Assembly: GCA_020442505.1 (NCBI GenBank)
Contig: JAGRJZ010000118.1
Location: forward strand, 1 to 5,035
Reading direction: 5' to 3'
DNA length: 5,035 nt
Origin: Alphaproteobacteria bacterium
GTDB taxonomy: Bacteria; Pseudomonadota; Alphaproteobacteria; Micavibrionales; Micavibrionaceae
This document shows, piece after piece, positions 1 through 4,915 of the stretch (the first letter of the stretch is position 1; every line of letters starts with the position of its first letter). Below the pieces are notes generated by a model. It had not been told where the DNA came from, searched no databases, and worked only from the letters and a program-made list of their open reading frames with translations. A program made the position numbers and the translations under genes.

Positions 1-62
1 CCGATGATGATCGGCCCGGCGCCAATGATGCAGATGGATTTTATGTCGGTTCTTTTGGGCAT
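1..62 (-). CDS. carB: Carbamoyl-phosphate synthase large subunit, N-terminal fragment (cut by window edge)
   Basis: Only the first 20 codons are inside the window. They read MPKRTDIKSICIIGAGPIII, followed by the first two bases of a glycine codon. This matches the conserved CarB start, in which a short basic lead (MPKRTDIKSI) runs into the glycine-rich GAGPIxIG strand-loop of the first ATP-grasp half. CarB makes carbamoyl phosphate from bicarbonate, two ATP and the ammonia that CarA channels to it. A good ribosome binding site, AAGGAA, lies at 67-72, four bases before the ATG. The stop codon of the preceding small gene ends 12 bases upstream of this start, so carB is probably translated from a shared transcript. 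In many bacteria carB directly follows carA; here about 940 bases holding two accessory genes separate them. Identity is inferred from the short N-terminus plus the carA gene upstream on the same strand. Confidence 0.9.
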   Translation of the reverse strand, partial: MPKRTDIKSICIIGAGPIII

Positions 63-74
63 TTGTTTCCTTTT

Positions 75-461
75 TTATTTATTCACCACAGAGTTCACAG
101 AGAATTCGTGGAGAACGTTGGATATTTTCTCAATAAGGTTGTTGTCGCCGTATGAAATAATGTTCTCAGTTATGGACTCTAATGCGGATGAAGCAGCTCC
201 GCCCTCTTTGTAAAAGGCAATGACACGTTTTTGGAACATATCTGCCCATCCCAACTCTATTCCCGTTCCTGTGGAGGGATACGAAGTCTCTGCTAGAATA
301 AGATCACAATCTTGAATGATTTTTTTAGTGTTTATAAACGAGTCTGGTGTTTCGTGAGGAAAAATAAATTCATGTTCACGATATATGGGGCTAACCTTTA
401 TCGGTTTGTATAGCAGGTTCTGGTAATCAAACCCGGTTGAGTGGCAAACATAAATTTTCAT
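75..461 (-). CDS. Small nucleoside 2-deoxyribosyltransferase-like protein
   Basis: This 128-residue soluble protein resembles the nucleoside 2-deoxyribosyltransferase / DNPH1 (RCL) fold, whose members cleave or exchange the N-glycosidic bond of deoxynucleosides or deoxynucleotides. It opens with a hydrophobic strand (MKIYVCHS, 1-8). An acidic DCD segment at 51-53 is followed by LILAETSYPSTGTGIELGWA (54-73), which matches the family's AExxxPSxGxGxELG signature. By analogy E69 would be the glycosyl-binding nucleophile; S63 lies in the same loop. A strand typical of the fold follows (RVIAFYKEG, 79-87). The N-terminal glycine-rich loop seen in many relatives is not obvious, so substrate and even activity are uncertain. 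The last residues, roughly 119-127, are encoded by a copy of the ACCACAGAG repeat read backwards. The start has only a weak ribosome site (AGAG), also inside a repeat unit. GC at 121-420 is about 40%, far below carA, which suggests acquisition. It lies between carA and carB, same strand, and was probably inserted there. Confidence 0.75.
   Translation of the reverse strand: MKIYVCHSTGFDYQNLLYKPIKVSPIYREHEFIFPHETPDSFINTKKIIQDCDLILAETSYPSTGTGIELGWADMFQKRVIAFYKEGGAASSALESITENIISYGDNNLIEKISNVLHEFSVNSVVNK
85..111 (+). repeat. ACCACAGAG-family repeat, copy 1
   Basis: Three 9-base units run in succession: ACCACAGAG (85-93), TTCACAGAG (94-102) and a diverged AATTCGTGG (103-111). The copy overlaps the 3' end of the deoxyribosyltransferase-like gene, whose last codons it encodes on the opposite strand (SVNSVV). 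Its orientation is inverted relative to the copies at 470-478 and 497-523 that lie beyond the other end of that gene. Confidence 0.75.
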
Positions 462-469
462 TTCATTAT

Positions 470-478
470 CTCTGTGGT
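470..478 (-). repeat. ACCACAGAG-family repeat, single-unit copy 2
   Basis: One perfect ACCACAGAG unit reads on the minus strand just upstream of the deoxyribosyltransferase-like gene, whose ATG is 8 bases away. The AGAG at its end is the only Shine-Dalgarno-like sequence before that ATG. A single 9-mer alone would be weak evidence; it counts because longer copies lie close by. Confidence 0.55.
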
Positions 479-496
479 GGATTTATTTTCCATCTT

Positions 497-523
497 CTCT
501 GTGATCTCAGTGTTCTCTGTGGT
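497..523 (-). repeat. ACCACAGAG-family repeat, copy 3
   Basis: On the minus strand the 27 bases are ACCACAGAG, AACACTGAG and ATCACAGAG, three 9-base units with one internal change. It lies between the two accessory genes and faces copy 4 (543-569) head to head. The two can pair at about 22 of 27 positions across a 19-base A/T-rich loop, so a transcript would form a long imperfect hairpin. Confidence 0.8.
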
Positions 524-542
524 GAAGGTTTAAAAATTAGAA

Positions 543-569
543 ACCACAGGGATCACAGAGGACACAGAG
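543..569 (+). repeat. ACCACAGAG-family repeat, copy 4, abutting the GxxExxY stop codon
   Basis: The units on the plus strand are ACCACAGGG, ATCACAGAG and GACACAGAG. The copy ends at the base immediately before the GxxExxY stop codon (570-572, read on the minus strand). It is inverted relative to copy 5 at the gene's other end, so the gene is framed by near-identical 27-base inverted ends 450 bases apart, outer edge to outer edge. Confidence 0.85.
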
Positions 570-1007
570 TTATATCCTCCTGCGTATAATCCCGTCTTTC
601 AACAGTTTCACATTAAAATTCATCAGTAACCCCAACGGATAGCCGCCCAGCCGCATATAGTTTAAAAGCTGCGCCTCGTCCATCGGCTGCAAGGCTTTGA
701 CGCTTTTTGTCTCGATGATGATCGTATCGGCGACAACGAAATCGGCGCGGTAAGCGTCGTCGATCACAACGCCGTCTATTTTGACGGGGATGAATGTTTC
801 CTTCTCGAACGGAATATTCCGTTGCGTGAAAATATAGGCCAGTGCCTTTTGATAGGCGCTTTCGAGCAATCCCGGTCCCAGTTGCCTGTGGATGTAGATC
901 GCGCAGTCTATAATTTTCCCGGACAGATTGTTCAGAGCCTGTTCGTCGAATTTTTGCACGAAAAGCTCTGTGATCTCTGTGTGCTCTGTGGTTAAAAAAT
1001 CGTTCAT
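570..1007 (-). CDS. GxxExxY family protein (PD-(D/E)XK nuclease-like, PDDEXK_3)
   Basis: This 145-residue protein carries the signature naming its family, G46-L-L-E49-S-A-Y52, preceded by HRQLGPG (40-46). It has the remains of a PD-(D/E)XK nuclease core: D89 in YRADF (86-90), E99-x-K101 in IIIETKS (96-102) and Q113 in EAQLLNY (111-117). The C-terminal GLLMNFNVKLLKDGIIRR (126-143) is also typical. The biochemical role of the family is not settled as far as I know; a nucleic-acid cleaving or binding function is inferred from the fold. The core family begins near residue 25. The first residues are an extra leader whose TTEHTEITE (6-14) is a direct translation of repeat copy 5. The ATG overlaps the carA stop as ATGA (1004-1007), and a GGAG ribosome site (1016-1019) lies inside the last carA codons, so translation is probably coupled to carA. 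GC over 601-900 is about 50%, between its two neighbours. Confidence 0.88.
   Translation of the reverse strand: MNDFLTTEHTEITELFVQKFDEQALNNLSGKIIDCAIYIHRQLGPGLLESAYQKALAYIFTQRNIPFEKETFIPVKIDGVVIDDAYRADFVVADTIIIETKSVKALQPMDEAQLLNYMRLGGYPLGLLMNFNVKLLKDGIIRRRI
966..992 (-). repeat. ACCACAGAG-family repeat, copy 5, inside a coding sequence
   Basis: On the minus strand the 27 bases are ACCACAGAG, CACACAGAG and ATCACAGAG. The 9-base period keeps the reading frame, so the copy is translated as TTE, HTE, ITE near the N-terminus of the GxxExxY protein. It is the inverted partner of copy 4 at 543-569. Confidence 0.88.
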
Positions 1008-2158
1008 CTCATCATCTCCACAAACCGGTCGAACAAATAGTGGCTGTCCTGTGGCCCCGGTGAGGCCTCCGGGTGATATTGCACGGAAAAGGCCGGTTTG
1101 TCGGTTACGCGCAGACCTTCGTTGGAGCCGTCGAACAAACTGACATGGGTGATATCAGTGTTCTGAGGTAATGACTCAGGCAAAACACAGAACCCATGGT
1201 TTTGACTGGTAATTTCCACCTTTCCAGTCTGCAAATCTTTGACCGGGTGGTTTGCGCCCCTGTGCCCAAGATGCATCTTTTTCGTTTTGCCGCCCAGCGC
1301 CAGCGCGAGAAGCTGATGCCCCAGGCAAATGCCGAAAATAGGCACGTTTTTCTCCAGAAGAGCGCGGATCGTCGGCACGGCGTAAGCGCCTGTAGCGGCG
1401 GGATCGCCCGGCCCGTTGGACAGAAAAACACCGTCGGGCTTGTACGCAAGGATCTCGTCCGCGTTTGTATGGGCCGGGACGACGGTGACTTTGCATCCGG
1501 CGGAAGTCAAGCAGCGCAGGATGTTGCGTTTGGCACCAAAATCCATGGCGACGACGTGGTATTCATTGCTCGTTGTTCGCTGTTCGTTGTTCGGAGACCA
1601 ACAAGCCCCCTCCCACGCATAGACTTTCTCGCATGTGACCTCTTTGGCCAGATCCATGCCGTCGAGGCCGGGCCAGAGGCAGGCCTCTTCATAAAGCGCG
1701 TCAAGATCGAAAACCCCGTCCGGGCTGTGGCAGATTACCCCGTTCAGGGCCCCGCCGTCGCGGATGATGCGCGTTAGCGCACGCGTGTCCACGCCGCAAA
1801 TCCCGGGAAGGTTTTTCTCGACAAGCCAATCGTTGAAGGGGGTTTGCGCGCGCCAGTTGGAGGGGCTCGTGATATCGTCCCTCACGATCAGGCCGCGCGC
1901 CGCCGGATTCGGGCATTCGAGATCCTTTTCGTTCGCGCCGACATTGCCGATATGCGGAAAGGTAAAGGTGATGATCTGGCCCGCGTAAGACGGATCGGTC
2001 AAGGTTTCCTGGTAACCGGTCATGCCGGTATTGAAACAGATTTCCCCGACGTTCTTTCCGGATGCCCCTATCCCGCGGCCCCATATGACCCGCCCGTCGG
2101 CCATGACAATGACGCCCGTTGCATTGGCAGGGGCTTTTATATTAGAAAGGTTCTTCAT
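1004..2158 (-). CDS. carA: Carbamoyl-phosphate synthase small (glutamine amidotransferase) subunit
   Basis: CarA hydrolyses glutamine and passes ammonia to CarB for carbamoyl phosphate synthesis, the entry to pyrimidines and arginine. From the chosen start the protein has 384 residues, a normal family length. The N-terminal small-chain domain spans roughly 12-180, with FNTGMTGYQETLTDPSYAGQ (42-61), GNVG (71-74) and CGVDTRALTR (121-130). The class I amidotransferase domain spans roughly 200-384, with SNGPGDP (247-253), the nucleophile C278 in GICLGHQ (276-282), and H362 and E364 of the triad in YHPEA (361-365). The reading frame is open to 2281, but the 41 extra residues have no family resemblance and overlap the divergent gene, so the ATG at 2156-2158 was chosen; AGAG at 2165-2168 is a modest ribosome site. 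Odd feature: residues 190-198 in the interdomain linker are encoded by four tandem 7-base repeats. All catalytic residues are present, so the enzyme is probably active. The stop overlaps the next gene's ATG. Confidence 0.97.
   Translation of the reverse strand: MKNLSNIKAPANATGVIVMADGRVIWGRGIGASGKNVGEICFNTGMTGYQETLTDPSYAGQIITFTFPHIGNVGANEKDLECPNPAARGLIVRDDITSPSNWRAQTPFNDWLVEKNLPGICGVDTRALTRIIRDGGALNGVICHSPDGVFDLDALYEEACLWPGLDGMDLAKEVTCEKVYAWEGACWSPNNEQRTTSNEYHVVAMDFGAKRNILRCLTSAGCKVTVVPAHTNADEILAYKPDGVFLSNGPGDPAATGAYAVPTIRALLEKNVPIFGICLGHQLLALALGGKTKKMHLGHRGANHPVKDLQTGKVEITSQNHGFCVLPESLPQNTDITHVSLFDGSNEGLRVTDKPAFSVQYHPEASPGPQDSHYLFDRFVEMMR
1566..1593 (-). repeat. Four tandem 7-base units inside carA
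   Basis: Read on the minus strand the units are CGAACAA, CGAACAG, CGAACAA and CGAGCAA, without gaps. Since 7 is not a multiple of 3, three units give a seven-residue period, and the array is translated in carA as NNEQRTTSN (residues 190-198), followed by E199. It falls in the linker between the N-terminal and amidotransferase domains, where length and sequence are tolerated. Confidence 0.8.
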
Positions 2159-2163
2159 TGGAT

Positions 2164-2187
2164 TCTCTAGCTCGTCTTTGCTAGAGA
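2164..2187. promoter_or_regulatory. Perfect 8-base inverted repeat at the carA start (leader hairpin or operator)
   Basis: TCTCTAGC (2164-2171) and GCTAGAGA (2180-2187) are exact reverse complements separated by 8 bases. In the carA mRNA this would form an 8-base-pair hairpin ending 5 bases before the ATG, with the ribosome-site AGAG in the downstream arm, so the fold would hide it. As DNA it could equally be an operator between carA and the divergent GatB/YqeY gene. The symmetry is seen; either function is inference. Confidence 0.5.
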
Positions 2188-2214
2188 TATTGTTCTTAAA
2201 GACTTCGTTCCGGA

Positions 2215-2220
2215 AAGGGA
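2215..2220 (+). promoter_or_regulatory. Ribosome binding site fixing the GTG start of the GatB/YqeY gene
   Basis: AAGGGA lies 8 bases before the GTG at 2229-2231. Upstream in-frame ATGs fall inside the antisense strand of carA and have no family-like residues after them, so this purine-rich site supports the GTG start. Confidence 0.65.
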
Positions 2221-2228
2221 AGAGAAAA

Positions 2229-2693
2229 GTGAGCAAACGGGAAGAATTTAGCGCAGCGTTGAAGGAAGCTTTAAAAAGCAAGGATCAGATCGCCATGGCG
2301 ACGATTCGTCTGATGATCGCGGCGATGAAGGATCGGGACATCGCTGCCCGTGGACAGGGCGGCACTGCGGAGGGAATCTCCGACAAGGATATCCTCGGGA
2401 TGCTTCAATCCATGGTCAAACAGCGCCAGGAGAGCATAAAAACATACCGAGAGGCGGCGCGAAACGACCTGGCCGATCGGGAGGAAGCAGAAATTTCCAT
2501 TATACAACGTTTTTTACCGCGGGCTCTGGATGGGTATGAAACCTGCGAGGCGATCAATACGATCATCGCGGATATCGGGGCGGCGGATATCAAGGATATG
2601 GGAAAGGTTATGGCGGAGCTGAAAATCCGTTATGCCGGTCAGATTGACATGGCCAAAGCCGGAGGAATCGTCAGAGAAAAACTGGCCGGCTAG
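2229..2693 (+). CDS. yqeY: GatB/YqeY domain-containing protein
   Basis: This 154-residue soluble, helical protein matches the stand-alone YqeY family at about its usual length of 150. The family shares its domain with the C-terminal, tRNA-contacting tail of GatB, a subunit of the Asp/Glu-tRNA amidotransferase; its exact role alone is not firmly established. Recognisable segments are TIRLMIAAMKDRDIAAR (25-41), the GISDKDILGMLQSMVKQR helix pair (49-66), the second-domain start FLPRALD (95-101), IKDMGKVMAELKIRYAGQID (121-140) and the C-terminal KAGGIVREKL (143-152). The frame is open from 2022, but the first 69 codons of that reading are antisense to carA and resemble nothing, so the GTG at 2229 with its AAGGGA site was chosen. 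The gene is divergent from carA with 70 bases between starts. In many alphaproteobacteria carA and this gene are divergent neighbours, with dnaG and rpoD downstream; here carD follows instead. Confidence 0.92.
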   Translation: MSKREEFSAALKEALKSKDQIAMATIRLMIAAMKDRDIAARGQGGTAEGISDKDILGMLQSMVKQRQESIKTYREAARNDLADREEAEISIIQRFLPRALDGYETCEAINTIIADIGAADIKDMGKVMAELKIRYAGQIDMAKAGGIVREKLAG

Positions 2694-2967
2694 ATTCCGG
2701 AAAACGTCTTTCCGTACCCGCTTATCGGCGGCGTTCCCCTTTGGAAGAGAATCATGAAATTTAAAAGTTGAATTTGGAGGCATTTTCCTGTACATTCCTC
2801 TTCATCACAAAGCAAGAGGTTTCTTCACACACAAGATTGTGCTGAACGGTTCCTTCCTTGATAAAGGACTTTAGAAGGCTATTCTATTGTCTTGTGTTTG
2901 CGTCTCTTTTTTTCGCTTAAAAGAGTCGCGGTTTTTTGTTCTGATCTCTAACAAAAAAGGAAAAAAA
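2694..2967. other. Non-coding interval before carD
   Basis: These 274 bases hold no convincing gene. Just after the GatB/YqeY stop, CGGAAA (2698-2703) and TTTCCG (2709-2714) can form a 6-base-pair hairpin, but no T-run follows, so termination there is doubtful. A possible carD promoter lies near 2858-2885. An alternative weaker promoter-like pair is TTGAAT (2768-2773) and TACATT (2791-2796), 17 bases apart. The last 60 bases are rich in T-runs and A-runs. The carD frame is open upstream to an ATG at 2887, but that lead lacks family-like sequence. Confidence 0.6.
2858..2885 (+). promoter_or_regulatory. carD: Candidate sigma70-type promoter for carD
   Basis: TTGATA (2858-2863) and TATTCT (2880-2885) are separated by 16 bases, giving 5 of 6 and 4 of 6 matches to the consensus hexamers. 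Transcription would begin near 2892 and leave a leader of about 75 bases before the carD ATG. No other promoter in the interval scores better by eye, but short matches like this arise by chance. Confidence 0.3.
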
Positions 2968-3489
2968 ATGGCTGGTAACGATAATATCGATTTTGCCACA
3001 GGGGATTATGTTGTGTATCCGGCGCATGGCGTTGGCCGGGTCGAGGGTGTGAGCACCGAAGCAATTGCCGGAATGGATGTCACTTTGTACACGATTTCCT
3101 TCAAGAAGGACCGGATGCGCTTAAAGGTGCCGGCGATGAATGTCGCGCGCGTGGGGCTGCGGAAATTGTCCTCCGAAGACCGCCTGAAGGATGCGATCGA
3201 CACGTTGCAGGGACGCTCCCGCGTGCGTCGGGCGATGTGGTCTCGCCGGGCGGCCGAGTATGAAACAAAGATCAATTCCGGCGACCCGGTCGCGATCGCG
3301 GAAGTGTTGCGCGATTTGAAACGCAGCAACGACGATACCGAGCAATCCTACAGCGAGCGGCAGATCTACCAATCCGCACTGGAGCGTTTGGCTCGTGAAG
3401 TGGCTGCGGTCGAGAGCATTACCGAAGATCAGGCAAGCGACAAGCTGGAAGATATGATGACCAAATCCGCGAAAAAGAAAGCAGCGTAG
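2968..3489 (+). CDS. carD: CarD/CdnL-family RNA polymerase-binding transcription regulator
   Basis: This 173-residue protein is a CarD_CdnL_TRCF family member of the length usual in alphaproteobacteria. The family binds the RNA polymerase beta subunit and stabilises the open complex at promoters, notably for rRNA and growth genes. The N-terminal Tudor-like RNA polymerase interaction domain has GDYVVYPAHGVGRVEGV (12-28) and LKVPAMNVARVGLRKLSS (52-69). The helical C-terminal domain has RRAMWSRRAAEYETKINSG (87-105), with W91 at the place of the tryptophan that wedges promoter DNA, then AEVLRDLKR (111-119) and SYSERQIYQSALERL (127-141). It ends in a lysine-rich KSAKKKAA tail. The chosen ATG has AAGGA 6 bases upstream (2957-2961); 27 further in-frame codons upstream are hydrophobic and unlike the family. 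The gene stands alone between a long leader and a strong terminator, which suggests its own transcript. Confidence 0.96.
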   Translation: MAGNDNIDFATGDYVVYPAHGVGRVEGVSTEAIAGMDVTLYTISFKKDRMRLKVPAMNVARVGLRKLSSEDRLKDAIDTLQGRSRVRRAMWSRRAAEYETKINSGDPVAIAEVLRDLKRSNDDTEQSYSERQIYQSALERLAREVAAVESITEDQASDKLEDMMTKSAKKKAA

Positions 3490-3508
3490 TTTTTTCTTTT
3501 CTCTTTGG

Positions 3509-3539
3509 AAAAAGCCCCTCTTCGGACGGGGCTTTTTTT
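3509..3539. terminator. Rho-independent terminator with C(UUCG)G loop, usable from both strands
   Basis: AAAAAGCCCC (3509-3518) pairs with GGGGCTTTTT (3528-3537). Between them a U-A and a C-G pair close a TTCG tetraloop (3521-3524), leaving one unpaired C at 3527. Seven T's (3533-3539) follow on the plus strand, 20 bases after the carD stop. Five T's follow on the minus strand, so it may also end readthrough from the convergent strand beyond the sensor kinase stop at 3557. Confidence 0.93.
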
Positions 3540-3556
3540 GTTGGGGGAATATCTTG

Positions 3557-4915
3557 TCAGCAAGGCAGGTGAACGGTCACGCGCAGGCCGCCATGCGGGC
3601 TGTCGTCAAGCGTGATCTCGCCGCCATGGGCGTGGATCACGTCCTGCGCGATGGGAAGACCCAAACCGACCCCTCCCGTATCGGCGTTGCGGGAAGGATC
3701 GACCCGATAGAAGGGTTTAAAGACCGCCTCCCTTTCCTCCGGGGCGATTCCGGGGCCATCATCGTCGATCGTAATCACGATGCGATCCTCGTCTTTGCCG
3801 GCGGAAATCCAGATGTTTCCTGCGTATTTGCGGGCGTTTCCGAGCAAATTCGCAAGACAACGCTCGAAAACAAGCGGCTTCAGAAACAAAGACAAACCGT
3901 CCGCGGATTCCAGAAAAACGGTTCCGCCCGCCCGGCGTTCGTTTTCCGCCAGACGCTCCAGAAGGGGCGTCAGGGAAACACGCAGGGTCTGTTCTTCGCC
4001 TTCCCCCCGGACGAAATCCAGATAGGCGTCGATCATGCGCTCCATATCCGCGATATCGGCTTCCAGTGCCGCCACATCGGGGCAGGCCTGCATCATTGCG
4101 GTTTGCAGTTTCATGCGCGTCAAGGGGGTTCTGAGGTCGTGCGACACCCCGCTCAGCATCGCGGTGCGTTGTTCGATCTGACGGCGGATACGGCCCTGCA
4201 TGTCTAGAAAAGCCTCGGCTGCCTGCCGGACTTCCCGAGCACCTTCCGGCTTAAAAGAGCCCGGAATGTCCCGCCCCTTCCCAAAACGTTCCGCGGCCAC
4301 GGCCAGCCGGCGGATCGGGCGGATTTGGTTGCGCATAAACAAAATAGCGACGACAAGCAGCACGATCGAAATCCCGAACATCCACAGCAAGAAAATATAT
4401 CCCGAAGAGGTAAAAAGCCGCCGCTGAGGAAGGGAAACCCGTAACATCCCGTTTTCAAGCTGAATGGCGATCTCAACCCATTTTTCCCCCAGATCCATCT
4501 CCACAGCGTAGGGACGGCGAACCTGTTCGTCGAGGGCACGGGACAAAAAGCCGAAGACGACATTCTCCTTCGCCTGTGTCGTAAAATCCAACGAAAATGG
4601 CTTTTCTCCCCGAGAGACGGGAAAGGGCGCTTCCGGTGCGAAGGTGATAAGAAAATCGAGATGCTGGGCTGTAAAGGCCGCGACTTGACGGGCGCGGTCT
4701 TGCGCGGTGCCGTCTCTCCCGTTTTCGATATAATCGGTAATGCCGGCGATTTCGCCTGCAACGGCAAACGCCAGCCGGGCCGAGGTACGATTCCAGTGGC
4801 GTTCGAAAAATAAATATGTTCCAAAGACCTGGATCAAGACGATCGGGACGATCAAAATCAAAAGCGACCGGCCCATCAGGCTGCGGGGCAGGATTGTTTT
4901 CAGGGTTTTGATCAT
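3557..4915 (-). CDS. EnvZ-like membrane sensor histidine kinase
   Basis: This 452-residue kinase has the classic transmembrane sensor plan. A basic N-terminus precedes a first membrane segment at about 15-36, a periplasmic sensing region spans about 37-170, and a second membrane segment lies at about 172-194. A HAMP linker follows from about 195, with P200. The HisKA domain has GVSHDLRTPLTRMKLQ (256-271), with H259 the expected phosphoacceptor. The HATPase domain has an N-box LLGNARKYA (357-365), a G1 box DDDGPGI (384-390) and a G2 box GVGLGLPIA (415-423). All catalytic motifs are intact. The H-box region resembles EnvZ and the alphaproteobacterial CenK-type kinases. The periplasmic part shows no domain I recognise, so the signal is unknown; envelope or osmotic stress is a guess from the subfamily. 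Its ATG overlaps the response regulator stop as ATGA, with GAGG at 4920-4923, indicating coupled translation. It is convergent with carD. Confidence 0.95.
   Translation of the reverse strand: MIKTLKTILPRSLMGRSLLILIVPIVLIQVFGTYLFFERHWNRTSARLAFAVAGEIAGITDYIENGRDGTAQDRARQVAAFTAQHLDFLITFAPEAPFPVSRGEKPFSLDFTTQAKENVVFGFLSRALDEQVRRPYAVEMDLGEKWVEIAIQLENGMLRVSLPQRRLFTSSGYIFLLWMFGISIVLLVVAILFMRNQIRPIRRLAVAAERFGKGRDIPGSFKPEGAREVRQAAEAFLDMQGRIRRQIEQRTAMLSGVSHDLRTPLTRMKLQTAMMQACPDVAALEADIADMERMIDAYLDFVRGEGEEQTLRVSLTPLLERLAENERRAGGTVFLESADGLSLFLKPLVFERCLANLLGNARKYAGNIWISAGKDEDRIVITIDDDGPGIAPEEREAVFKPFYRVDPSRNADTGGVGLGLPIAQDVIHAHGGEITLDDSPHGGLRVTVHLPC

Noticed and set aside
85..992. CRISPR array suggested by repeated ACCACAGAG copies
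   Set aside because: The copies change orientation, are unequally spaced, vary in length from 9 to 27 bases, and enclose genes instead of short spacers. No cas gene is present.
85..992. Classical insertion sequence with terminal inverted repeats
   Set aside because: No transposase is encoded and I could find no target-site duplication next to copies 1, 3, 4 or 5. A passively mobilised cassette remains possible.
1566..1593. carA as a pseudogene broken by the repeat array
   Set aside because: The array keeps the frame, and the amidotransferase triad (C278, H362, E364) and flanking motifs are intact.
2022..2228. ATG-started, longer form of the GatB/YqeY protein
   Set aside because: The extra 69 codons are antisense to carA and resemble no YqeY N-terminus. 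A GTG with a good AAGGGA site gives the usual length.
2159..2281. Extension of carA by 41 codons to an upstream ATG
   Set aside because: The added residues have no CarA resemblance, and the extension runs through the start region of the divergent GatB/YqeY gene. The protein from 2158 already has full family length.
2698..2714. Terminator after the GatB/YqeY gene
   Set aside because: The stem is only 6 base pairs and no T-run follows, so it does not meet the usual pattern.
2887..2967. Longer CarD with a 27-residue hydrophobic lead
   Set aside because: CarD proteins are cytoplasmic and have no signal peptide. The internal ATG at 2968 has a proper ribosome site and a family-like start.
3554..4207. 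Plus-strand reading frame of 217 codons opposite the sensor kinase
   Set aside because: It is the antisense shadow of the HisKA/HATPase coding region, with no recognisable domain and no independent ribosome site. The minus strand carries every kinase motif.
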